Assembly: GCA_965178125.1 (NCBI GenBank)
Contig: OZ237758.1
Span: 868,001-932,000, forward strand
DNA length: 64,000 nucleotides
Direction of reading: 5' to 3'
DNA from: Bilabrum cf. latius
Lineage: Eukaryota; Bigyra: Bicosoecida; Bigyra; Bicosoecida
Part shown: positions 55,582 to 64,000 of the stretch, one piece after another
Layout of the letters: every line of letters starts with the position of its first letter
Numbering within the stretch: the stretch's first letter is position 1
Program-made: the position numbers and the translations under genes
The notes under the pieces: model-generated
What the model saw: only the letters and a program-made list of their open reading frames with translations
Told to the model about the DNA's origin: nothing
Databases searched by the model: none

Positions 55582-58500
55582 ATGTCCTCCAGCCGGCGAG
55601 CTCCGGGTGTAGATGAGGGTAAGGCACGTACATCTCGATACGAGTGATACTGTATCCGGCAGTATCTGCAAAACTCTGGCTTTTATGCTCTTACACGCCA
55701 GTTTGCGATGCCTCCCGCTAGTCACCACATCTGTGCGCCTACGTCGCTAATTGTGCGCCGCAGAGACAATACGATAGGCAAAGGAAGATGTTGAAAAGCT
55801 GATAGACGAGCGACGAATGCTAAAGGACGGCAGCCACCCGACCTTGATCGCTCGCTCCCAGCTGTTTCAGGCGCAACTCGACAAGAGAGTGCAACAAGCG
55901 GAGTCATATCTGGCTTTCTAGAAGCAGAGCGCCGAGTTGCAGTGTAGGTACGAGCAGTGGGAAGCCAAGCAGCTGTATCGGCAGGCGTACGAGGACGCTC
56001 GCGCAGATCTTGACCGTATGGTTGCCGACAAATTGGAAGAAGCCAGGGCGTTTGCCTCCGGTAGAGGTGAGAACAATTAATCATACGGATGGTCTCTGCG
56101 CGGTTTCACGCGATATGCGTCCCTTACGCCCCAGCCGTCCCGTACGCTCCAGCACCCCTCGTGCACCGACATACGTGCTCTCCCTCGCAGGTCGGCTGTC
56201 CGCCCGCTCCCGTCGGTCAAGGCGGGGGGCTGCCTCAGAAGGGGGCCAGCTTGGGGCATCGTCATCCGCAGGGGCGTCGGGGCCTGGGGCAGCAGCCGCG
56301 GGAGCTGCCGCATCGGGAAGCGCGGGTGGGGTCGCCGCCGGAATCGGGGCCGCTGGCGCCGCGGGCGATGAAGTTCCGCAGGTGCGCATGCCAGGGGAAG
56401 GAGGCATCCACGGGCAGGAGGCCACGCAGGCCGCCGTGCAGAGAGCCGCTGCTGACGCGGTGAGGCACGGTGCCACCGCTGGTGCCCTCCCCGGCCCCCA
56501 GCCCCTGGACCTCCTCCTGGCGGGGGAGACGCCTCTGCCCATGAGTCTGACGAGGGCAGAGGTCATGGACGACATGAGGGCTGTGTTCCTCGACTACAAG
56601 ACGGCGGCCCAGAGGTACGCCAAGGCCACGAGCCACCGCCTGCTGCCCGTGAGGGTGGACAAGGGCGTGCTGTATTGCGGCTCCGAATCCTTCCAGTCCG
56701 GCGAGGCCGTGGTGGTGGTCAGCGAGCTCTCGGCTCAGGCATTCCCCGGCACCCTCATCGGAGCCAACGCGGTGGAGGCGGCCTGCGAGCTAGCAGACGG
56801 GACGAGGGCGAGGCTCCCGCTGGCCTACCTGCGTGCGGGGCGGCTGGTGATCCGCAAGGCGGCGGGGGCGCGGGGCGGGCTGCAGGACCTGGACGCTGAC
56901 CCCCTGCTCAACGGACATGCGTCCAGGGCGCGGGTGCAGGCGGCCACTAGGGCGGTGCAGCGCGCGGCGGCGGTCGCCTCTGAGATTGTGAGGCGGGAGC
57001 GGGAGGCGCTGCCCGTGCGGGAGGCGCTGGAGGAGAGGAGGAGGCTGGAGGCAGAGGCTGCCAGGGAGGCGCTGGAGGCAAAGGCACAGGCCAGAGAGGC
57101 GGCTGCTGCGGCTGCCTCCTCTTCCTCCTACTCCGCGTCTTCCTCCACTCCATCGGGCGCTGCTGCCGGCGCGGGGGCAGGAGAGGGCACCCACGGAAGC
57201 AGCGGTGGGGGTGCAGCTGCTGCTGCTGGCTCTGGCGCTCCCCCCTCGGGCGGTCGGAGGTCGAGGGGGCGGCCGGCGGGGAGCGGTGGAGGGGCCGGGG
57301 GCAGGAGGAAGGGCCGAAACGGTGGGCAGGCCGGGGGATAGCAGCAGCAGCAGCAGCAGCGGCAGGTGATGGGAGCTGCAGGTGCAGGCGAAAGTGAAGA
57401 TGGCCACATGGAGGAACAGGGGCTTGGTAATGCCTCTGGCCAACAACCCATGGAGGGGGGCGATGACGGGGGCAAAGGAGCCCTGGAGGCGCTCAACGAC
57501 GCCGTGGGTGCCGTGGCGGAGGCGGAGCTCGTGGCGGGCGGGGGTGTGGCGCAGGCCCGTGGGGAGTACAGTGGAGGTGGTGTGACGAGTGAGGTGCGGC
57601 AGCCCCCAGCGGTTGAGCCACAGGTGCAAGCACAGCCACAGGCGCAGGCACATGCTCAGCCACAGCCCGGCATGGATGGGGCGCATGGCGAGGGCCCGGT
57701 CGAGTCGTCGGAATCGGGTGCTGCACCGGGGCAGGCCCAGGGAACAGACGGGGATTAGGCCCAGGGAACAGGCGGGGATTAGGCCCAGGGAACAGGCGGG
57801 GATTAGGCCCAGGGAACAGACGGGGAGCAGACCAGTGGTGAGCCGGCGGCCGGGTCAGGAGCTGCAGTCGCGGGCGGCGATGATTTGGCGGGGCAGCCTG
57901 CCCCTGCCCCTTCAGCGGTGCCTGGGCAAGAGGAGCGAGGAGCGGGAGGGCATGGGCGGGGGGCACAGCGGACTGGGTCTTTGTTGACAGGTGCGGGTGC
58001 GGGCGAACAAGGCAAGGAGCAGGAGCAGGGACAGGGGTCCATGGGTGGTGCAGGAGCCTAGGCAGAGGCGGGCGAGGCACAGCTTGTGGCTGCAGGCCGA
58101 GGCCCGGCTGGGTCTGGGCCAGTAGCCGAGAGGACAGTGGTGCCGGCAGCATCTCAGCCAGCGAGCGCAGGTGCAGTGCACGGTGCAGCAGCAGGGCAGA
58201 CCTCTCCTATCCAGTAGCAGTAGGAGTAGGAGGGTGATGATGATGGAAATGCCGAGGTGAAGCATGCGGGGGGGGCTGCGCCTGGCCAGGCCGATGCAAT
58301 GCAAGAAGAGGTGGCTCCTGTGAGCCAGGGCCAGGCACTCGGTGGGTCAGGACCAGCGGCTGTCGCTGCATCGCCTGCTCCATCAGCCTAGGCACCTGCA
58401 TCAGCAGCCTCCACCTCGTCATCCTCGACCGCACAGGCAATGCCTGCACCGCACAGATCCGCGCCATCAGTCCAGCCGATCGAACATGCCAGCGGGGAGC

Positions 58501-58997
58501 AAGAGGGTAGCGGCGCGGGATTGGGACCGGTGGTGCCTCCTACTCTGCCTGGGACACAGACTGCCATTGGGTATGAAGGGGGGGCGCTGGCACTGGCAGG
58601 AACGGGGCAATCGGCAATGAGCGGGAGCAGCAGCAGCAGCAGCAGTGCAGAGGTAGGAGCAGGAGCGGGGGCGGGCGCGTCGACTGGCGGTTCGTCGCAG
58701 CCATCCGGAGCGGGTCCAGTCCTTGGGAGCAAGAGGGCGAGGGGTGACGATGACGATGACGGGGCGGGAGGCGGGTCTGGGGAGGGCGCTGAAGGGGCGC
58801 CCGAGAGAGGGGGGGGCAGCAGCAGCGGTAGTGGGGGGGCAGGGGCAGCAGTAGGGGGGGACGCTGCAACGGTGGTACGACTTGGCGGGGCACCCGTCGG
58901 CGGCAGTGCAGGAGGGTAGGGGGAGGGCGGCGGTGAGGGCGGCGAGCGGCCTGGCAAGGTGAGGGTGGTAGACGGCGAGGGAGAGGGGGAAGGGTGA
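55582..58997 (+). CDS. Sds3/BRMS1-family protein with long disordered tail
   Basis: join(55582..55618,55764..56066,56191..58997), 1048 residues. Sds3-type proteins tether Sin3-HDAC corepressor complexes through a coiled coil. Exons 1 and 2 give the family coiled coil: EKLIDERRMLKDGSHPTLIA, then QAQLDKRVQQAESYLAF and a Glu/Gln/Arg-rich helix. Introns are GTAAGG...CGCAG and GTGAGA...CTCGCAG. Exon 3 has a folded segment (AVVVVSELSAQAFPGTLIGA, TRARLPLAYLRAGRLVIRK) and then 650 residues of low complexity. UAGs: 55775, 55919 (SYLAF[UAG]KQSAE), 57339 (before six CAG), 57756, 57780, 57804, 58059, 58215, 58221, 58227, 58389 and 58917. UGA at 58995. The tail is 3 times the size of typical family members. 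Confidence 0.75.
57732..57830 (+). repeat. 24-bp coding repeat with UAG or CAG at the same position
   Basis: Four units of CAGGGAACAGRCGGGGANNAG plus GCC. The codon ending the unit is UAG at 57756, 57780 and 57804 and CAG at 57828. Confidence 0.9.
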
Positions 58998-59117
58998 TTC
59001 GGTCATTGGCGTTGCGTAAGTGCCCAATGTTGATGCATTGAAACCGCTGGCTAAGTTTGGTGAATCTACATCTAATACACTATGTTCCCATGACAAACGC
59101 GAGCTCGGTTTGCGGCC

Positions 59118-59570
59118 TTACTGCCGCGACAGTGATTCTCGTGCCGCTGCCACTGCCTATGAGTCCGCGGCTGGTCCTACGGCGTTGCCTAACTCCTCGT
59201 GCTGTTTCATCCACGAGGCATCCGGGTCATCACGAGGAATAAAAGATGGAGAACCAGCTCGTATCTGTGGCAGCAGATCCATCAAACCCTCCCATCGGTC
59301 CTTTCGTCGAGGCTGCTCTCCTGTTCGCAGCCACTTGATGCCACCTGCACCAGCCCCAGCCACCGTAAGCCTGCAAAATAAATTGTGTAGAAAAGTGCCT
59401 CCACGCTTCCGCTAGACGCGGGTACCACGACCAAATACCGAATGATATGCTTGCTAGTGCCAGACACACTTCACGAGTACGGGACACAGACTCTACCACG
59501 TCACTCACGTCACAATAATTGCAGCATAGGCTGGAAATATTTGAATAGCCGTCTTGAATGATGGGCCCAT
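59118..59570 (-). CDS. small single-pass protein, possibly complex I MWFE-like
   Basis: join on minus: 59570..59509 and 59370..59118, 104 residues. Donor GTGAGT, 138-bp intron, acceptor TTTATTTTGCAG. The protein starts MGPSFKTAIQIFPAYAAIIV, continues T-LTVAGAGAGGIKWLRTGEQ, then PRRKDRWEGLMDLLPQIRAG. One N-terminal membrane span followed by a Gly-rich turn and an RRxDxWxxLM block resembles the mitochondrial complex I accessory subunit NDUFA1 (MWFE), but similarity is short. A UAG at 59157 to 59159 (AADS[UAG]AVAAARES) lies just before the UAA stop at 59118 to 59120. Divergent from the Rrp43 gene. Confidence 0.5.
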
Positions 59571-59710
59571 CTGCATGATTGGCCGTGCAGCCGAAATGTG
59601 GCTTCTGCTGCGACACTATACCAGACAAATTGAGGCTATTGTTGCGTTCGATCAAAGAGGCGAACAACTGCAACTTCCGCTGTAGCTACGCACTAGACTC
59701 AAACAACGCT
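59571..59710. promoter_or_regulatory. divergent promoter region
   Basis: 140 bp between the MWFE-like and Rrp43-like starts. Confidence 0.35.
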
Positions 59711-60736
59711 ATGGAGCTGCACTATAGTGCTATAGAAGCCATTCATCCACGTGCATTTCAGGAAGAAGCTTTGAAAAGGGGTTTGCGATGCGACGGACGC
59801 AAGCTACTGGAATGCAGGAGAGTTGGTGTTGAAGTTTTACCCCGGGCAGACTATGGCAACTCTGTTCTGGCATCTATTGGATCGACCCAAGTCATTTGTG
59901 GCCTAAGAATATCTAGAGTGGACTGTGGCCCTGTGGCCACCCCAAGTCCTGTTGTTCCGGAGGATGTGCCTGAGCCCATGGAGCCTGATTCAAGCGCTAG
60001 GGCTGCACCATCAAGCGAGGCAGCAGCCCACGAAGCGCACTTTGAGGTCCAGTATTCTGCATTGTGCGGCCAGCATAGTGCTAGGGCCGGTTCGAGCGGC
60101 GTTGGAGCAAGCTCAGTAGGAACAAGACAGCCAAGAGAAGCCATGAGGATATCTCGTCTTCTGCAACGTGTGTTCCAAACAAGCAAATGCCTAGATCTAG
60201 CCAAGTTTCCTTCGGTTCCTTCGGATGATGAGGCTTCAGGCACCGCTAAAGCACAAGCGTGGAAATTGGAAGTAACGTGTATCGTTGTAGTTGACGACGG
60301 GGCGACAGACGCCGCGTGTGTAACCGCTGCCGCAGCGTGCTTATCAGCTGTCACTTTTCCAACTAGCAATGACTCCATTGGCTCCAGCTGTAACCTATTG
60401 GGTCGCGTGCCAGTGGCGCTGTCTCTCGCTATCGTCGCCACAAAATCAACCGTAGACGGCACGTAGCTATTGCCCGATGCAGAAGCTCGGGAAGAGGCTC
60501 TTGCCGAGACTGCAGGTTCAGTGGTTGTGGAAGTTAGCGGATCCCAACCATAGATTCTTGCGATCGATTTTGCTGTGGGCTCTGGATCATTTGCTAGAAG
60601 CGCTGAAGCAACTAGTGTGGCGAAAAAAGCAATAACGTTTATTGCAAGTAATGCAGAAGGTTTGACGTATACTTCCCAAGTCATGTCTGCGATTCGATCT
60701 GTAAGAGAGTGTGCTACAGCACGATCACTCTCGTGA
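59711..60736 (+). CDS. RRP43: exosome RNase PH-like subunit (Rrp43/EXOSC8)
   Basis: 341 residues, ATG 59711 to UGA 60734. The exosome core is a ring of six RNase PH-like subunits; eukaryotic ones are inactive scaffolds for RNA decay and processing. The N-terminus is diagnostic (HPRAFQEEALKRGLRCDGRK, then YGNSVLASIGSTQVICGLRI). The second half has WKLEVTCIVVVDDG, then AACVTAAAACLSAVTFP and RVPVALSLAIV, matching the Rrp43 order DLICLDYDGNILDA, FALLAALKN and HPVATSFAV. UAGs at 60464 (VDGT[UAG]LLPDAEA) and 60551 (GSQP[UAG]ILAIDF) lie in the last strands of the domain. An Ala/Pro/Glu insert replaces part of the centre. The start is the first convincing Met; an open frame continues to 59579. Confidence 0.82.
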
Positions 60737-61387
60737 CAATGAACTATGCTTTGATCGATTAGATTCATAGTGACAAAAAACGCTCTTGATCGTGCTCGGA
60801 CACTATATCACACAATCAGTCAACGTTTGATAAGTCTTTGTAATATTTTTTTGGGCGCTCCATGATATAATTAATTATACTTTCTGCTAGTTTGTTTCTC
60901 ATGCGGTGTTTCAAATACTTCTGAACGGAGTGAATTGTAGTCGATGTGCAAGGTGTTTCAATTCATGATTTTACGTATTTGAGCCCAGGAACAGTTTCAG
61001 ATCCCAACCACAACCACTAATCGTTTTGGGGCCCGCCCGCCGGCGAGTGTATGCCAACTCTCCGTTTACAATAGTAAAAATAAGACTCTTCATATTATTC
61101 AGGTCGCAATTTAATTTGATTGTTTACAATTTGCATGCTGGTACTGCGCTAATTTCCGATAGAATTCCTAAAGGTACAAGTTTTCCTATCATCTTCTCAT
61201 GGGCTGAGGCTTTCGACCCGGCTATATCAAATGTCTGCTAGTATCCAATTTGGTCAAAATTTCTTAATGATCGTTACTTTTTCTTTGTAGTCGACATGAT
61301 TACGATGCAATGTATCTTAACTGTGATTCAAATGTTGCAAATTTCAAAATCCCTTTCTTGCCAAAGGCAAACAAAGGCGTTCATCCT
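60737..61387. other. AT-rich intergenic region
   Basis: The 3' flank of Rrp43 and spacer to its partial duplicate. No gene seen. Confidence 0.55.
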
Positions 61388-61741
61388 TGCGATCGATTTT
61401 GCTGTGGGCTCTGGATCATTTGCTGAAGCAACTTATGTGGCGAAAAAAGCAATAACGTTTATTGCAAGTAATGCAGAAGGTTTGACGTATACTTCCCAAG
61501 TCATGTCTGCGATTCGATCTGTAAGAGAGTGTGCTACAGCACGATCACTCTCGTGACAATGAACTATCCGGATGCTTTGATCGATTAGATTCAAAGTCAC
61601 AAAAGACCATCCGAATCGTGAGAGTATGCTCTTAGCAACATAATTACACAATCTGTCTACGTTTGATAAGTCTTTGTATTATTTTTGGCGCTCCATGATT
61701 TAATTTCTTTCTGCTAGTTTGTTTCGCATGCGGTGTTTCAA
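61388..61741 (+). pseudogene. partial duplicate of the Rrp43 3' end
   Basis: This segment repeats 60554 to 60917: the last 60 codons of Rrp43 plus about 180 bp of flank. The copy lacks AGAAGCGCT (9 bases, in frame) and has a few substitutions and indels in the flank, yet keeps the reading frame to the same UGA. It has no N-terminal part. It may be a gene relic, or an alternative 3' exon. Confidence 0.75.
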
Positions 61742-62101
61742 CTGTTTTAGATCCACGGTAGTTGAGTTGTGATTCCAATTTGTCAATTTCTTAATCCCTT
61801 GCTTGTCGAAATTAGTGTGACGCACTGTTATCACATTATCCCATATTTACAACCGATGCTCAATTGCATGACATTGCATCGAACATGTCCACGTGTAATT
61901 GTGCTACAAGTAAGTGAGACTGCTTCGGCATATTGCAGGCAGATGCAGTACACATGCTCACCAAACATAGCATGCAGTATGGAACGGGCTTGATCAGCAA
62001 AAGGTGATCAAGAGTTACTGACAAGAAATAATATTGATCATTGTATGGCAACATGGATACAGTTAATCTAACTGGAGCATGATAAGAAAAATTGTATAGA
62101 T
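61742..62101. other. AT-rich intergenic region
   Basis: 360 bp without supported gene. Confidence 0.55.
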
Positions 62102-63637
62102 TCAATCAATTGCATTCAGAATTGACGTTGTAGTTGTCGCGAAAAGTGAGAACACCCCAAACAGCATCAGAGCTGCACTCGGTAGAATCTCTTGTAGCAC
62201 AGTGGAGCATGACGTAGGGGCATCCTCACCCCGCCAAATGACTAGGCGAAGGGCACCTGGCATAATAAAACCAATGATCGTTGCACTCACCCCTCCTGTA
62301 AGCTCTAATACTATTCCTAAATCCTCGACGACCATTGCAATCCCAACAGTTGATGCCCAAATCAACAGAGATACAGCTACATGAGACCACATGCTCAACT
62401 CAAGCTTAGTCCTGACTGCTTGCTAAACTGCAACCCGAGATGGTTCAATATCTTCTGCAGCAGGTGCTGATGCGCTACTTTCGTCGTCAACAAGGGAGGG
62501 TTGGTGACCACCCTGTTCATCCTCCACTTCCATGTAAAGACCAAAAAGAGAGCCAATACAATGCCGAACAACGAACACTTCCATTGGATAAGTGAGTATC
62601 ATAGTAGCTGCATACCCAACACGAGTTAAATTGGCCCACTCGTCGGAGTCCTGATAGTTGTTAAGTACATTTGCCATTGTGACTCCCCCAAACGTAACAT
62701 AGCCAACGACACCAAGGCAAATCGAAGCCAGAAATGCAACTATGAGGCTTAGTCGAGCAGTGTGTCGCCAAAGATCCAACGAAGGCTCGTCAAGACTATG
62801 GAAAACCAAAAAGCTGTTATGGTGGCAGACGTATGCAAATGCAAACACTCCTATCGATGGTAACGCGTCCTTTCCAAAAAGCACAACGCCATCGCTTTCA
62901 TCTTGCGCATCAGATGCTGAATCGGTTTCCCCGGCGCCCGTTGCTAAACGAGCGATCGTAAAAGCCAATATCCATGCGACTGCGGCCAGAGAAATTCCCG
63001 AAGACCAAGACAGGGTTGACATGTTTCCAACCATCGAAAGCGGCAAAACAACAACAAATGCAACACCCCCTAGAATGACTCGCCGCAACCAGCTAGGAGG
63101 ATCATCATCGTCTCCTATAGCCCAGTGGGCCACAACTGTGCTCAAGGTATCTGTCATGATAATCAGGTACGCGCAGCAAGCACCATAGCCGAATAGGGCG
63201 TTGGCAATGTTCACAGTGGCCCACCCATAGTTACCAAACACCCTGCCTGCCAGTGATTCGTAGTCTTTCTCGTGCAGAAGTACGCCTAGGCGTATGATCA
63301 AGGTCACGCCAAAGTACGTCGCAAGCGCGATTCCAAGCAAGAGAATAGTTCCCAGAACGATCCCAGCCTCCTACATTGCGAAAGGCAGCCCAATGATCCC
63401 GGCACCAATAATTGAGTTAATGAAATTTGAGCTCGCACCAAGCATAGTTGATCCGTTTTGCTGCTACTAACGCTACTCCGCGCTGTCCTACTGCTTGACA
63501 GGGGCAAAGACAGCCGTTTGTTCCTGATGGGTCTGCCCCGCACTGGTGTCCCGACTGGTGGCACCACCCTCCTCAACCGGCACAGAGGGAGTACTCCTGA
63601 CACCAGATAGTTCTATTTCTTCCAACTCGTCAGCCAT
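62102..63637 (-). CDS. SLC38-type amino acid transporter
   Basis: 511 residues, ATG 63637 to UGA 62102, unspliced. The family carries neutral amino acids with Na+ or H+. TM1 is typical: GSTMLGASSNFINSIIGAG, then IIGLPFAM[UAG]EAGIVLG. Other spans follow (ATYFGVTLIIRLGVLL, TVNIANALFGYGACCAYLII, VILGGVAFVVVLPLSMVGN, then PSIGVFAFAYVCHHNSFLVF, the family TM6 block), and late spans FLASICLGVVGYVTFGG and ILPSAALMLFGVFSLFATT; about eleven in total. The cytosolic N-terminus has UAGs at 63488, 63473, 63467 and 63464 amid Gln (AE[UAG]R[UAG][UAG]QQNG). Two more lie at 63371 in TM1 and 62423 (SRVAV[UAG]QAVRTK). With UAG as stop both TM1 and the last three spans would be lost. Confidence 0.9.
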
Positions 63638-64000
63638 GATGAGACCTTTGCAGCAGTCTCAAGATGAGGTGAGATGCCATGGTGGTGGGTTCAATTTGTG
63701 GTTCGATTCGGAGTCCACGAGAAATTGGACCATCACGGTACTAGTAGCCGAAGGTGTTAGATAAGTCCGGCATAGAACCGCGCAGATTCGTTCGATGGCA
63801 AGCATTAAGTCTGAGTCTGTCCTCTTCCGAGACAGGGACGTGGCTTTGTCACTTTTAACATAGATTGGGAGCACTGCAACGAAGGCAGCTGCCAGGCAAG
63901 ATGCTGTCGCAAAGCTCGGGGCAACTGTGAGCCGCTAAATTTATCTGTGTTGACTATTCATGCGCTCTTGCTGATCTGCATACGTTCGTTTGGCGCTGTT
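63638..64000. other. upstream flank of the transporter gene
   Basis: 363 bp to the window end. Only short ORFs; nothing supported. Confidence 0.5.

Noticed and set aside
59851-60768. 305-codon minus-strand ORF with a membrane-like segment
   Set aside because: Antisense to the Rrp43 gene, whose family motifs are clear on plus.
1497-63637. Explaining the UAGs as pseudogenes, sequencing errors, selenocysteine-like recoding or pyrrolysine
   Set aside because: Only UAG is affected, in many conserved single-copy genes on both strands, without matching UAA/UGA or frameshifts, and the inferred residue is Gln. Pyrrolysine is a prokaryotic system.
1-64000. A tRNA-Gln with CUA anticodon in the window
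   Set aside because: I looked for tRNA-like arms by eye and found none; it is expected elsewhere in the genome. A tRNAscan-SE run is needed.

Overview
The window is nuclear DNA of a GC-rich, gene-dense, non-opisthokont eukaryote (probably a protist or alga; I cannot place it further). Evidence: a spliced EF-1alpha gene without the opisthokont 12-residue insertion, GT-AG introns, and typical eukaryotic proteins (NF-YC, CNOT11, SCY1-like pseudokinase, deoxyhypusine hydroxylase, Rrp43, Sds3-like, SLC38 carrier, DUF866 zinc protein).

The main result is a variant nuclear genetic code. At least 19 genes on both strands look broken only because they contain in-frame UAG. By hand count about 85 UAG codons lie inside long frames that contain no UAA or UGA until a sensible C-terminus. 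Where the residue can be inferred it is glutamine: an RCC1 GQLG motif (3889), a QD-rich run (54425), the head of a CAG run (57339), an octapeptide repeat in which another copy has CAG (57756 to 57830), and a QRQQQQ run (63464 to 63475). UAA and UGA still end genes. All coordinates below treat UAG as Gln.

Layout. 1 to 5.3 kb: poorly resolved plus-strand exons, a membrane protein with a tandem 58-residue duplication, and an RCC1 protein. 5.3 to 9.25 kb: a decayed piggyBac-type element between 18-bp inverted repeats. 9.4 to 18.5 kb: a secreted glycosyltransferase-like protein, CNOT11, EF-1alpha and an unknown membrane-anchored protein. 18.5 to 20.9 kb: no gene seen. 20.9 to 25 kb: a 1375-residue protein carrying a 24-bp minisatellite. 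25.5 to 32.6 kb: a divergent pair (FAD oxidoreductase; Cache-TPR-vWA sensor) and a coiled-coil membrane protein. 32.87 to 35.9 kb: a 16/12-bp satellite. 36 to 64 kb: a dense run of SCY1-like, multi-TM2, NF-YC, DJ-1-like membrane protein, CZIB/DUF866, deoxyhypusine hydroxylase, two long low-complexity proteins, small membrane or secreted proteins, Sds3-like, Rrp43 and SLC38.

Many neighbours are divergent pairs separated by about 135 to 390 bp, suggesting shared promoters. The genes are general cell machinery (translation, mRNA decay, chromatin, RNA processing, trafficking, transport), not one pathway. Short DNA words, some palindromic, recur inside unrelated coding regions. I could not run searches; family names come from motifs I could read.
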